Source: Eutreptiella sp. 'Long Island Sound 2002'
Lineage: Eukaryota > Euglenozoa > Euglenophyceae > Eutreptiales > Eutreptiaceae
DNA: 64,000 nucleotides
Assembly (NCBI GenBank): GCA_964036045.1
Contig: OZ038384.1
Location: 48,165,843 to 48,229,842, forward strand
Direction: 5' to 3'
Shown here piece by piece: positions 10,793 through 20,500 of this stretch (positions within the stretch are counted from its first letter, which is position 1; every line of letters starts with the position of its first letter). Position numbers and translations under genes: made by a program. The notes under the pieces are model-generated. The model was not told the DNA's origin and searched no databases. It saw only the letters and a program-made list of their open reading frames with translations.

Positions 10793-13700
10793 CTCTTTCT
10801 TCCTCACCTGCTCCCAGCCTGCTGCTCCCCCATACTCTCCCTCCTAACCGCCCTTCAACACCTCGCCACCGCGGCCCCCCTGCAATCCCTGTATGACAAT
10901 GTCAACAACACCGCCGAGCAGCAAGCTAACGAGCATGTCACCCGCCCCAGTACGGCAGCGGTATGTCTCTCCTGTGGCACATACATGCCTGACTGGCACC
11001 AGTTGGCCGGCCCGTGCCCGACATGCCATGCAGTGGCAGTTAGGACCCCCCCAGTGGTCCAGCCCGCGTCTGTTACAGATGGACATGTTCACCCCAGTGT
11101 GCGGTCCCTCCTCAACGACATTCTGCGACAATCCCAACGGCTGCTGGACCGTGGTCCCATAGTGATGTCCTGCCCAGTCCAAATGGGTGATACAGTACTG
11201 ATATTTTGGGACCGCTTGGAGACCTGCAGAGACCTCCCGGTGGCAGCACACCCGTACACATACCGTCGCACCGGACATGCTGGCCCATGGAAACTCGAGC
11301 GCAGCGACGGACAGTACGTGACGAATGTAGTGGCAACCACTTGCACCACATGTGCCAGGCCCAGCACCCACAGTGCCAGCATCATGGCCCCCGCCCCTGA
11401 TGTCGTCTTGCCCCGAGTGTTTTGCCCTGAACCATCTCCAGCGCATGCTCTCACTACTGAGGCGTACAACCAATGCTACGTTCTCGTTCCAGGGCAACCA
11501 AAGGTCGTTCATGCTGTGGATGATACTGCCCTCCCATGGGGCCATCCGTGTGTCCCCGCGAACCCGGAGCCAGCCATACCCCTCCAACGCCTGTCCCAGC
11601 TCACACCGCCTGCCCTAACACCTGACAGCCCTGACCTCACACCCATGCGTGTTCTCGGGGGCAACGTGGGTGGGTTGGAAGCCCAACTGTCACTCCTACG
11701 CCTATGGTTGGTGTCCCTCTCGCCCGACATTGTCACCCTGCAAGAAGTATGGAACACGCAGCTAGTTGACCAACTCTTTCAGGGCCACATGCTGTATAAA
11801 GCGGGCTCCGTGGAGGGCCAAGGCCGCGGGCTCGTGATTGGGTGGAGGCGCTCTCTATGCCCGCCCGGCACTGACCCAGACCTTCTGCGGGACTACAGGG
11901 AGGACCTGGCCCTCATCCTCCCCACGACGCTGTATGGTGCTGTCCTCGTGGTCAATGCACACCTCCCGCCCAAACTCCCAGACCGTGTGTGCCATGCCAT
12001 CATGCGCGCCTGGTCAACTCTTCGAACCGCCACCAACCCCAAGTACACCATCATCCAGGCGGACATGAACATGCCAAGGAGTGGCCACACGCCACTGGCA
12101 CAAGCCCTACGTCGAACCGGCGCACTAGCGCACTTCACCCCCCTACTGGCTGCCGACTGCGCCACCAACTTCACTGTGGTCCAGGGTGTCCCGGCCGCCA
12201 CAGCCATCGACCATGTGCTGGTGCACGGCATGTGGTCCAGCACACGTCATGTGCTGATACCCCTCAAGCACACCCATCTGGCCATCCTCGCCGAGCTCAC
12301 CCCGAGAGATGCCAAGCCTGACCCATACGCCTGGAAGCTGTTCCGGTGGCGCTCCACCCCCAGCGACCACCTCCGCGCGCTGGCCCTGATACTCAATGTG
12401 GTCTGGGGATATCTGGCCCATACCCCAGCGAGTCCAGACCAATTCCTCGCAGTGTTTCTGCACTATGCGCGCCAGTATGCCCGCCTACGGGAGTCAGCAC
12501 GGGCCATCATCGACTCTCTCAAACTACCGCCACCCCCGTATGACAGGTCCCAGCTGCACCGGGTGGAAGAGATGCTCCGGGCGCGCCACCTCGCCCATGA
12601 GCTGCAAACGAAGAGGGAAGCGCTGGCGCACGTGGCCGTGGATGCAGTAACCAAACGATTCCTGGCACCCCCAGGGAAGCCCCTGCGCCCGTACACTGGA
12701 ATCCTCTCACACCCGGATGCCCACATGCCAAGTGTGCGTGACCAACTGCATGAGAAGCACCGCCAGGCACTAGAGATCCAACGTGACCGCCATGTACTGA
12801 TCGACCACTCCGCCTTGGAAGCCCGCTCCTCACGTGAACCTTGGGACGCCCTCTTCCACCCACCCACCGACCTGCCCCTATACCTCTTCCTGCTAGTACT
12901 GCATCATGGAGTGTCTCCGGCAGACAGAGGGGCCATTGACCGACTAGCGGCTGCGCTAGCCTCTGCGGGCCCACTGTCCCCGTACCGCATCACTGCAGCC
13001 ATGCGCCGCCTCTCGTCCCTGGCGACAACAGTGGACAACTTCCCTCCGGCACTACTGCACGGCGCCGAGGGAGGCCTGCATGCCACCTGTGTGCAACTGG
13101 CGCACCGCCGCCGGTTGAATCCAGAGTCTGTGATCAATGTCATCACCCAACTGGGGTCCTAGAAGGGCGCTCCGAAGCCCGTCCACCTGTTCGAGTCCCA
13201 CCGTCCTCTGTCGATCACATCGCCGCTTGCCGCCTTTGAGGCTGCCGCTGGAGGGCAGCTCATACAGACCACGGCGGAACTGACTGGCAACGCCACTCCT
13301 GAGTTGTTTGCGTACAGGACCGAGGTGCAGCCCGCGTACATGGTGTTCGCCATCAGAGCAGCAGCGGTACGAACACTCCTTCAGTGGAGCCTGGTGGCTA
13401 TCTGCAAGTGGGACGAGTCCCACGCTTATTTTCGCATCCGGAGGGCAGCCGCGACACAGACATTGCGCCTGACGCCCGGGACCTGGAACTTTGGCGACTG
13501 GTTCACCGACTACTACACCAGCTTGCAGATTCGAGTACTCACAGATGTGGGATTCACAGCGCCGATAGTTACCCAGGAAGGCGCCAATCAAGGATGTGCA
13601 GCGGCAGATCAATGCTTTCAGGGCACGGAAGGATGCCTCAACACGACCATGCGCCATTATGCAGACGTCGGCTTGCCGAGCATGCGTGGCCCCCTGCCAT

Positions 13701-16027
13701 GCACACGGGCCAGCATTAGCGACGACAGAATATTCCTGGCCCCCTCCATGCGTCGCCTGCTGCAAGCTATAATGGATTGCGTTCATTGCTCGCGGGCCGT
13801 TGGACGCACCCCCAACCCTCACAAGCTGGAGTTCACCCTTGTCCCCCTGCAGGCAGGAGCCCCCATGCTAAAGCATACCGATGTGCCTGGTATGGACACC
13901 AGAACACAGCCACACGCTCCCACACTTGTGGGCATCCCCCTGCTACCCGGGCTGCCGGTCCGGAAGACGATGGCCAAACTCATCCCCAAGTTCCGGCGCC
14001 AGCTGACCAGCATGCGAGCAGAAGCACACATGAACCCACTTCTGCGTGTTCGCTCCTTCATGGCGTACGCTCTCTCAGCCCTTGACTTTGTCGCCCGTGG
14101 GTTCTTGTTCACGCCCTTGTCACTGGCCACTCTGCAGACACTGACCCGCCGGCACTGGCGACGCTCGTACCGGCTTCCCAAGTGGACCCCTCATTGGTAC
14201 CTTCACCGCCCATTGCATGCGGGTGGCCCAGGATGTCCAGACCTGCATATCAAGAATGCCATCCAGCTGATGACCACACTGCTGCAAGCGTCGTTGGGCA
14301 GGCACCCACTGGCCCAGGCAGGAGCGAACTACCTGCTGCACAGTGGCCAGCACCTGACTGAGGGCCCGCTACTTCGGAGCCTCCTTGGTCCGGGCGGCAT
14401 TGAGGTTCATGCAGTCCCCGGCCCGACCCTAGCGCCGTGCCTGCAGCACACACAAGGCTCCCTTGGTGGGCTGTGTGAACTGGATGTCGTCTACTTGGCG
14501 TATGACGCGGCGGTCTCGGGCAATTCTGTCGCTGGAGGGGCAGTATTCTGGCATCCTACGACCGGGGAGCTCATGACCATGCAGTTCGCTTGCCAAATCT
14601 TTCGCCCTTCAGGAACTGACAGCGAGTGGCTCGCACGCTTGGTCCCCCTGCAGGCCCTCAGTCGCTGGAGCGGCACGGTCGTGTACGTCACCGACGGCGC
14701 CAACTCATGCACTCGGCGGTTCACCAGGGGGCCCAGGTCGTCATCACTGCTCGTGCGTGGCTTCAAGCACGTCCAGACCATGTGCGCCCACCTGCGTCAT
14801 CGGGACTTCTGGGTGCATGATCAGCATTCGTCCCTCGCGACGGACATCCTGGCCAACCTCAATCGGCGGGCCCACACGCTGGCACACGAATATCGGGGAC
14901 AAGCGCAGCCCTACCGCCTGCCCATCCTCGACGCTTACGCGGGATGTGCAGTGGCCACCGTCGACGGGAGCGTACTCTTGGACCCAGCGCGACATATGGA
15001 GGTCGTTCACAGCCGAATACTCACCACAGCACTGCCCTCCTTGGCGAATTGGGACACAGGACCGTGGACGAGCCTGTACCGGGCGGACGACTTGAAAGAA
15101 GTGGATGTATGCCGAGCACTACAGCATCGTTTGTATGCCCTAGCACCGGCCCCAGCGGGGGTTGGCTGCTACGTGTGCCCCTACTGCACCGTCTCCGTTC
15201 ACAACCTGCAGTACCACTTACTCCACCGCTGCCCCCCAGCCTTTGTGGCTCTTCTGCGAGCAGCGGCCGCATTTTGGACGAGTGCTACGCTTCCGGTTCA
15301 TCTTGGTCGCTATGCGAGCCACCTTCAGGTGATCGGAGGCACCCTCCTCTGCGACCACGAGGGCGAAGCTGTCTCTGGGGTTCAGGCAGACCTGTCCGTA
15401 CCGGTGCTGTTTTCTGCGACCTACAGCGCTCACATCCTCTCTCTGACCGGGCTCTGGTACTCTACGTCGACTACGCGGACATTGCAGCGTGTGGCCAACG
15501 TCAACCGTCAGGAGGTCCTCCGTCGGGTACTGCAGGCTGCACACACCACGAGACCGAGACAGACGCTGGAGGACCTCATGGCGTCGCACCCCTGGAGCAT
15601 TGCGGGACGTCAAGTAAGGTGGACGATGCCGCCGTACAGATCGCTGCCAGCGGCAGTCGTTCTATTTTCAGACCAGTGCCTCACCTTTGAGTGTAGTGCA
15701 ACATTGACACTGGTCCTACGGTCATTACCGTGGACCAGACTATTTCTGGCTGCAACGCCTGTCCTGCCCTTGCCGGCACCCGAGGCTTCAGGTGCCCCGC
15801 TGTATGTCATCTGCACGCTGGGCCCCACACCAGGCACCGCTCCACATTTGGCTGCCATGACCAGCGACGCCCATCCACACGTATATATAATAGACTCCAA
15901 CGAAGATCCAGAGTGGCTGTTTGCCCAGCACTCGCCCCTCCGCGTCGTCTGGCGCTGCGCCGGTCAACAAATAGTCATCACACACGGAGTACCGTGGGAC
16001 CAAACACTCTTCCATACAGCCGAGTGA
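10793..16027 (+). pseudogene. LINE-B ORF2: zinc finger, APE endonuclease, RT, RNase H, zinc finger; one in-frame TAG
   Basis: The enzyme polyprotein of LINE-B: it nicks target DNA and reverse-transcribes the element RNA. The frame is open from 10793 (first ATG 10985) to 16027 except TAG at 13160-13162. Order: Cys cluster VCLSCGTYM...CPTC (10961-11030); APE endonuclease from about 11645 with GGNVGG, LQEVW, QADMNMP, AIDHVLV and a KHTHLAI end; RT with KGAPK fingers right after the TAG, motif A KWDESHAYF (Asp codon 13412), motif B NQGC, motif C SDDR (13721) and motif D NPHK; RNase H (YDAAVSG, SEWLARLVPLQAL, VTDGA, about 14480-14880); a C-terminal CYVCPYC...H...HRC finger (15170-15235). Apart from the stop it appears full length, about 1,680 codons from the ATG. 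Confidence 0.9.
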
Positions 16028-16380
16028 ACCAAGCGACTATCACCCAGAGTTGTGCATGTCAGTGCTGTGCAGGGTAAGGAGGCATGCACCAGAACGCACT
16101 GGCACATACCAAGCACCACCCACACAAGAACGCCCAGCCCCGGCAACAGCGTGGGACAAGGCGCAGCCCCGAGCAGCGGATCCCGGCGTGCCTTACAGAC
16201 AGTGCCGCGAACACGCCACGCGCGATGTGCGGCGCGACGGCGACGACGAGCTGCCAGTGCGGACCAAGACACGCGCATGGCGCAGCCGTTGGGTGACCGG
16301 CGGCGCCTGTGCCAGACAGAGACCACCAGCCAACCGTCGGGGCGTGCGGCCCCCAAAAGGGGCCAATATCGTCAGGTCAT
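16028..16380 (+). other. LINE-B 3' untranslated region
   Basis: About 350 bp between the ORF2 stop and the hexamer tail. Overlapping short ORFs here lack protein-like character. By analogy with other LINEs it should hold the RNA signal recognised by the RT; no specific structure was identified. Confidence 0.55.
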
Positions 16381-16400
16381 CTCTACCTCTACCTCTACCT
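16381..16400 (+). repeat. LINE-B 3' tail, CTCTAC hexamer repeats
   Basis: Three CTCTAC units plus CT lie immediately before the right target-site duplication. A short microsatellite tail instead of poly(A) is known for several LINE lineages, and the position fixes the 3' end of the element. Confidence 0.75.
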
Positions 16401-16415
16401 CAAGCCCTTCCCCCC
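16401..16415. repeat. LINE-B target-site duplication, right copy (15 bp)
   Basis: Identical to 7284-7298. It marks the right edge of LINE-B and the point where the interrupted ORF5 frame resumes. Confidence 0.85.
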
Positions 16416-17569
16416 GGGGCGGGAGCAGCACGTCCGCCCCCCGACGCGCGAGCGCTCGCCGCCCGGCGTCACGCTGCCGCAGCTGCAAAGGCAGCGGGAC
16501 GCCCGGCGAGTGGTCCAGGAATGGCGCAGCAGCGGGGGGGGGCAGAGCGCAGGCAGCGGACGGCGCGACTCGGGGCAGGGGGCCGGGAAGGGGCCAGGGC
16601 ACGGAGAGGGCGCGCAGGGGCGCGGGCAGGGAGCTCAGGTGCAGGATCAGGGCGAGGGGAGGTGGGAGAGCGAGCGGGCCAGGGCGTGGGGGACGGGAGG
16701 TGGGACCCGCGACACGGGCAGGGGGCTGGAAAGGGGCCCAAGGGCAAGGGCAAGGGCGCCGCAGGCCCCAAGAGACAGGCGGGACGGGGCATGGGAGCCC
16801 AGGGGGGAGGACGGGGCGAAGGGAGGGGGGCAGGGGGCGGGGCGCCCCAGCAGCTGGACGTGCAGCCGGTGAGGTGCATCCCCCCCGGCATCCAACAGAT
16901 GCCGGCACACCACACCCACCACCACCACCACCACCACCACCACCACCACCTCTACCACATCGACCCTGACGCCGGCGAGCTTGTCCCCCCCCAACTCCAC
17001 GACACCAGCACCATCAAGCCCCCCCCGCGCCGAGGGCGGAGCCGGCGCGGATGGCCTCGGCAGAGGGGGGACGGGGCGCGGCATCGGCGCCGCAGGCGCA
17101 GGGGCAGCAAGGGGGGCCGGCACAGGGGGCGGAGGAGGGCCGGCCATGGGACCGGGACTGGGGCGCGGTCCCGGATCCTCTGGGGGAGGAGACCCTCCCC
17201 CTGTTGGGGGAGGTGTACGGCTGGTTGTGCCAGGCCAACCAGGGGACCTCCAGGAGGTCGAGGAACCGGCCCTTCGATGCCGTGCTCCTCCGGAGGGACG
17301 GAGGAAACCGAGAGGTACCCCCGGGGGGGTGGGCAGCCCCAGAGGACCATGAGAGGGTCCTCAGGTCAGTGATCCAGGCGGCGTCGCCCGACAGGGAGCC
17401 GACGTGGCCGGCCTTCTTGGAAGGGGGAGCGGTGCTCCGCATCACGGATGCGGACGCCAACAACTGGCTCCCCCGGGCTTTGCGCAGCGCCCTCGCCCAC
17501 TGGCGCTACCGCCGGCACAACCCGCCGTCGCCGCAGCCCCAGCCCCCACACAAGCGGCGGCGCAGGTGA
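16402..17569 (+). pseudogene. LINE-A ORF5, C-terminal part after LINE-B
   Basis: The frame of 16402 continues ORF5 with a protein-like segment (VTLPQLQRQRDARRVVQEW), then Gly/Arg-rich, low-complexity sequence. A frame change across the (ACC)n/poly-His tract leads to the frame of 17051, whose last ~140 residues look globular: EETLPLLGEVYGWLC, RNRPFDAVLLRRDGG and ADANNWLPRALRSALAHW, ending in a KRRRR tail at 17569. It is split by LINE-B and by at least one frameshift. Function unknown; a basic, low-complexity protein with a small C-terminal domain would fit an ORF1/Gag-like RNP protein. Confidence 0.4.
16918..16950. repeat. (ACC)11 microsatellite, poly-His in one frame
   Basis: Uninterrupted ACC triplets inside ORF5. 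In one frame they read as a His run, in another as a Pro run. A likely slippage site, consistent with the frame change nearby. Confidence 0.9.
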
Positions 17570-20480
17570 AGGCCCAGACGGCGGGTACGGGAGAGCTGGG
17601 GGGGGGGGCTGGGCCCCCCGGCCCACGCCCCCCCCACGGTACGGCACGACGCAAGAGGGCGCGCCACCTCCCGCGGGAGGGAGTGCGGAGACAACGAGCG
17701 CGGGGGGGAACCTGCTGCCCCGCAGCCCGCTGACCACAGACCGCTAACCCTCACGGCCACCCCCGACCGGCCGGCGCCGCGCGACAACGGCCGGGGGATG
17801 CAGGGCCCCAGCGAGGGCCTGCGCGACAATCCGGCTCTCGGTGGAGGGGAGCGGGGAAAGGGCGCGACCCCCCGGCCGATGGCTGGCCCCCGGGGCCAGG
17901 ACTGCCATGCCCCCCCCCCCCCTGGCCGAAAGGAGGCATCGCCAGGGGACCAAAGGGCCCCCCCCACTCCCCCCCCCCCCTTGGTCCGTTGGCACGACCG
18001 ACCAAGGGAAAGGGAAGGGAAGGAGTGTGGTGAGGCCGATGGGCACGGTGGCCTACAGAGGGAAAGGCCAAGGGAAGGGAAAGGGGAGGGGAGAGGGAAG
18101 GTTAGGGCAAGGAGGAAGAGGAAAGTCAAAGGGTCCAAGGGAAGGGCAGCGAATGGCGATCGGCCAGTAGGCGCCGCCAGCTGCGGACGAGATCATCAGA
18201 CCATGGCGTCATGCCAAAAACCCCCCCTCCCCAGCCCCCTCACTCAGCTTTTATGGCAGACACTCACACACCACCCACCCTGGATAAGACAGCAGACTCT
18301 GGATTGCCACTCTGGCCCCCCTGACCCATGTTAGCCCTGTGAGATAGCCATGCTTCTTCCTTTCTCTTAATTGACTCTGAGGAACACACTCACTGGCCCC
18401 AACCCTGGCTTTTTTTGATCGCTGCCATAATCCCCCTGGACCACCAACCCATACCCAGTGGCGGCCCGTGCACCCAGGGTTTTGCAAAGCCTTTGGGTTT
18501 CAGCCACGCAACCCCAGCACACATCCATCGTGCGCCCCCCCTCCCCCCAACCCTCCCACACAGGCCTGAAAGCGGGCAGGGGGGCGGCCCCCCCACCCCC
18601 CCCCCCCGCACCCACCTCAGCTGGGGAGCCACAGGCGCGGCCCTCCGCCCCCCCAGGGGCGGGGGGGCGCCCCCCCCCTCAGGAGGAACGGCGACGCGGT
18701 AAGGGCAACGGCGGCTGGACCTGCTCCCGCGAACCCACACCGGCCTGCAGGAGCAACGCGCAAAGCGGAACGGGAAGGAGGCCGCGCCCCACATGACCCT
18801 CCCGTAACCACAGCCCACTCCGAGGTGACAGAGGGGGGGTTCAGGTCAGTTGGAGCCCCCGGGGGAGCGGTCCACGGGCCGCCCCTCACCACCCCCCACC
18901 CCGGGGCGGCACTTCAGCCCCGACCGCACGCGCGCGCCAGAAGGGAGCGCGCCGGCGACACGGAGAGGGCCAGAAAGGAGTGCCGCAGGCCGCCGCCCGG
19001 AGCGAGAGCAGGGAGGCCGCGGCGCGACACCCCCCCCCGCCGCCCCCCCACAAGCCCGCCAGCCGCGGGGGCCCCGGCCCCCACCCCCCGAGGCAGGGGG
19101 GATGGGCCCCCCCCGCCCGAGAGGGGAGCCGGAGTGTGACCCGCCCCCCCGCCCCAGCCGCTGGCTCACACGGGGGCCGCGAAGAACAAGCGGGCCCACG
19201 CCTGCGCACCGGGACGCCGCACAGATCGTACCCAGAGAAGCCGGGTGAGCACGAACCGGAGTGGTATGGGGGGCCAGGCCCCCCATGAACAGCACAACGC
19301 CAGTGACGCCAGCTTTGTTGCCTGCCCACGGAAGGCAGAGGGACGGAAAGAGGCAGAGCGACCCCCCGCCCTACGGGCCCCGCCCCGCCGCACAGCAGGG
19401 GGAAACGGCGCACGCCCCCCCCCCCCAGCCCACCCCCCAGCATAAGAACGCCATGGACCCGCCCCGCGGCGCGCAGCCCCCACAGGGACAGAGCAGGGCC
19501 CCCACACCCGCACGCCCGCGCCCACAACGCGGACCCCGACAGCCCACCCAGTGGACGGGCAGTCGGGGGAGGAGGAGCGCAAGACCCCAGACGCCCCACG
19601 CAACGGTCGAAGGCACCCCCCCTGGGGACGCCCTGCCGCCGCCCCCACAACCCCAAGCGAAGTAGGGGGGAGCCGGGACCGGACCACCCCCCCCCAAGCA
19701 CGCCAGACGGAGCAAGGGACCAGGGCAGGACACGCGGAGGGGCACGGACCACGTGGAACGGCCCTACCAGCGCCCAGTGCCGGGACCACGCGAGATGCGC
19801 GCGCCACACCACCCAGCGAGGGGGGGAGCGGACATCGCGAGAGCGCGAGCGCACACACACGAAAGGGACACGCGGGGACTACCGGAAGGTCAACCGGACC
19901 GAGCGCGCGGAACGCACAGACCGCATGGAATGGCGTACCAGCGAGCGAGGGTAAGGGACACCCGGACAGGACGGCCCGCCACACGCAGCGCGGAACACGC
20001 GGGGCGGGGAGGGGAAAGAGACACGACGCCAGGTGCCGGCCCGAGCCCCCCCGAACCGGCCGCGAGCGCCGCACACACACAGACAGGGCACTGCGCCCGC
20101 CAAGGCAGTAGTGGCGCACAGCGCCACGCCCCAACCCCTAGGCTAGGCAGCCTCCGCGCCAGCCCAAGGGGGTCCCACTGGCTACAAGCCAGTAGCACGG
20201 GCCAGGCGGCGCCGGCGCCCCGGGCGACCACGCATTAGGGGGGCGACGCAGTGGGTAAGCGCCCGCAGCCACGGCTGCGAATTGATGCACTGACCGGGGA
20301 GTGGCGAAACGGGGACGCCGGGGAAGGACGGGGCTCCGAGCTCTGTGAACCCGGGGGACTCCGCCACCAGGCAGGGGTGGCATCTTGGAGGGCCCCCCAC
20401 TAGGGCCCGGTGGGGAGGATATCACCTGGCCCAACCAGGTGGCCCCCCGGGGCCGAAAGGCGTCTAGTACCCGCAAAATC
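17570..20480 (+). other. LINE-A 3' non-coding tract, rich in C-runs
   Basis: No supported gene. Long C homopolymers (for example near 17918, 17981, 18595 and 19415) and GC repeats create long overlapping ORFs, including two of more than 300 codons on the minus strand, that lack protein-like composition. Around 19490-19640 the text resembles 31460-31620 in the Gypsy-1 insert (shared words such as GACCCCAGACGCCCCAC), so the two tracts may share ancestry. Confidence 0.5.
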
Positions 20481-20500
20481 AAACCTCAAACCTCAAACCT
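20481..20500 (+). repeat. LINE-A 3' tail, AAACCTC heptamer repeats
   Basis: Nearly three AAACCTC units end the GC-rich block, followed at once by AT-richer DNA. This resembles the short tandem tail of a non-LTR element. The complementary unit, GAGGTTT, is similar to but not the same as the TTTAGGG telomere repeat. Confidence 0.55.

Larger units (their letters stand above)
7299..16400 (+). mobile_element. LINE-B: full-length non-LTR retrotransposon, ORF2 broken by one stop
   Basis: A 9.1 kb element with, in order, a 5' non-coding region with 79-bp monomers, ORF1 (8771-10792), ORF2 with endonuclease, RT and RNase H (10793-16027), a short 3' region and a CTCTAC hexamer tail (16381-16400). It is bounded by a perfect 15-bp direct repeat and sits inside ORF5 of LINE-A. 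APE-type endonuclease plus RNase H is typical of I/R1/Tad/L1-related LINE lineages; I cannot assign a clade by eye. It looks recent: only one nonsense codon in about 7.2 kb of coding frame. Confidence 0.88.
1..20500 (+). mobile_element. LINE-A: decayed GC-rich non-LTR retrotransposon composite, 5' end outside window, split by LINE-B
   Basis: A GC-rich block on one strand starts with a non-LTR reverse transcriptase ORF open to the left edge, continues through three further same-strand ORFs, and ends in a C-run-rich non-coding tract with a short 7-bp tandem tail at 20481-20500. Base composition changes sharply to AT-richer DNA right after the tail. LINE-B (7299-16400) lies inside, with a target-site duplication. 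Treating the whole block as one element is an inference from strand, composition and the single tail. The alternative is a LINE fragment ending near 3901 beside a second element or host gene. Confidence 0.5.

Noticed and set aside
18886-20134. Minus-strand ORFs of 324 and 322 codons in the C-run tract
   Set aside because: Gly/Arg/Pro-rich shadow frames in GC-rich sequence, overlapping each other and without motifs.
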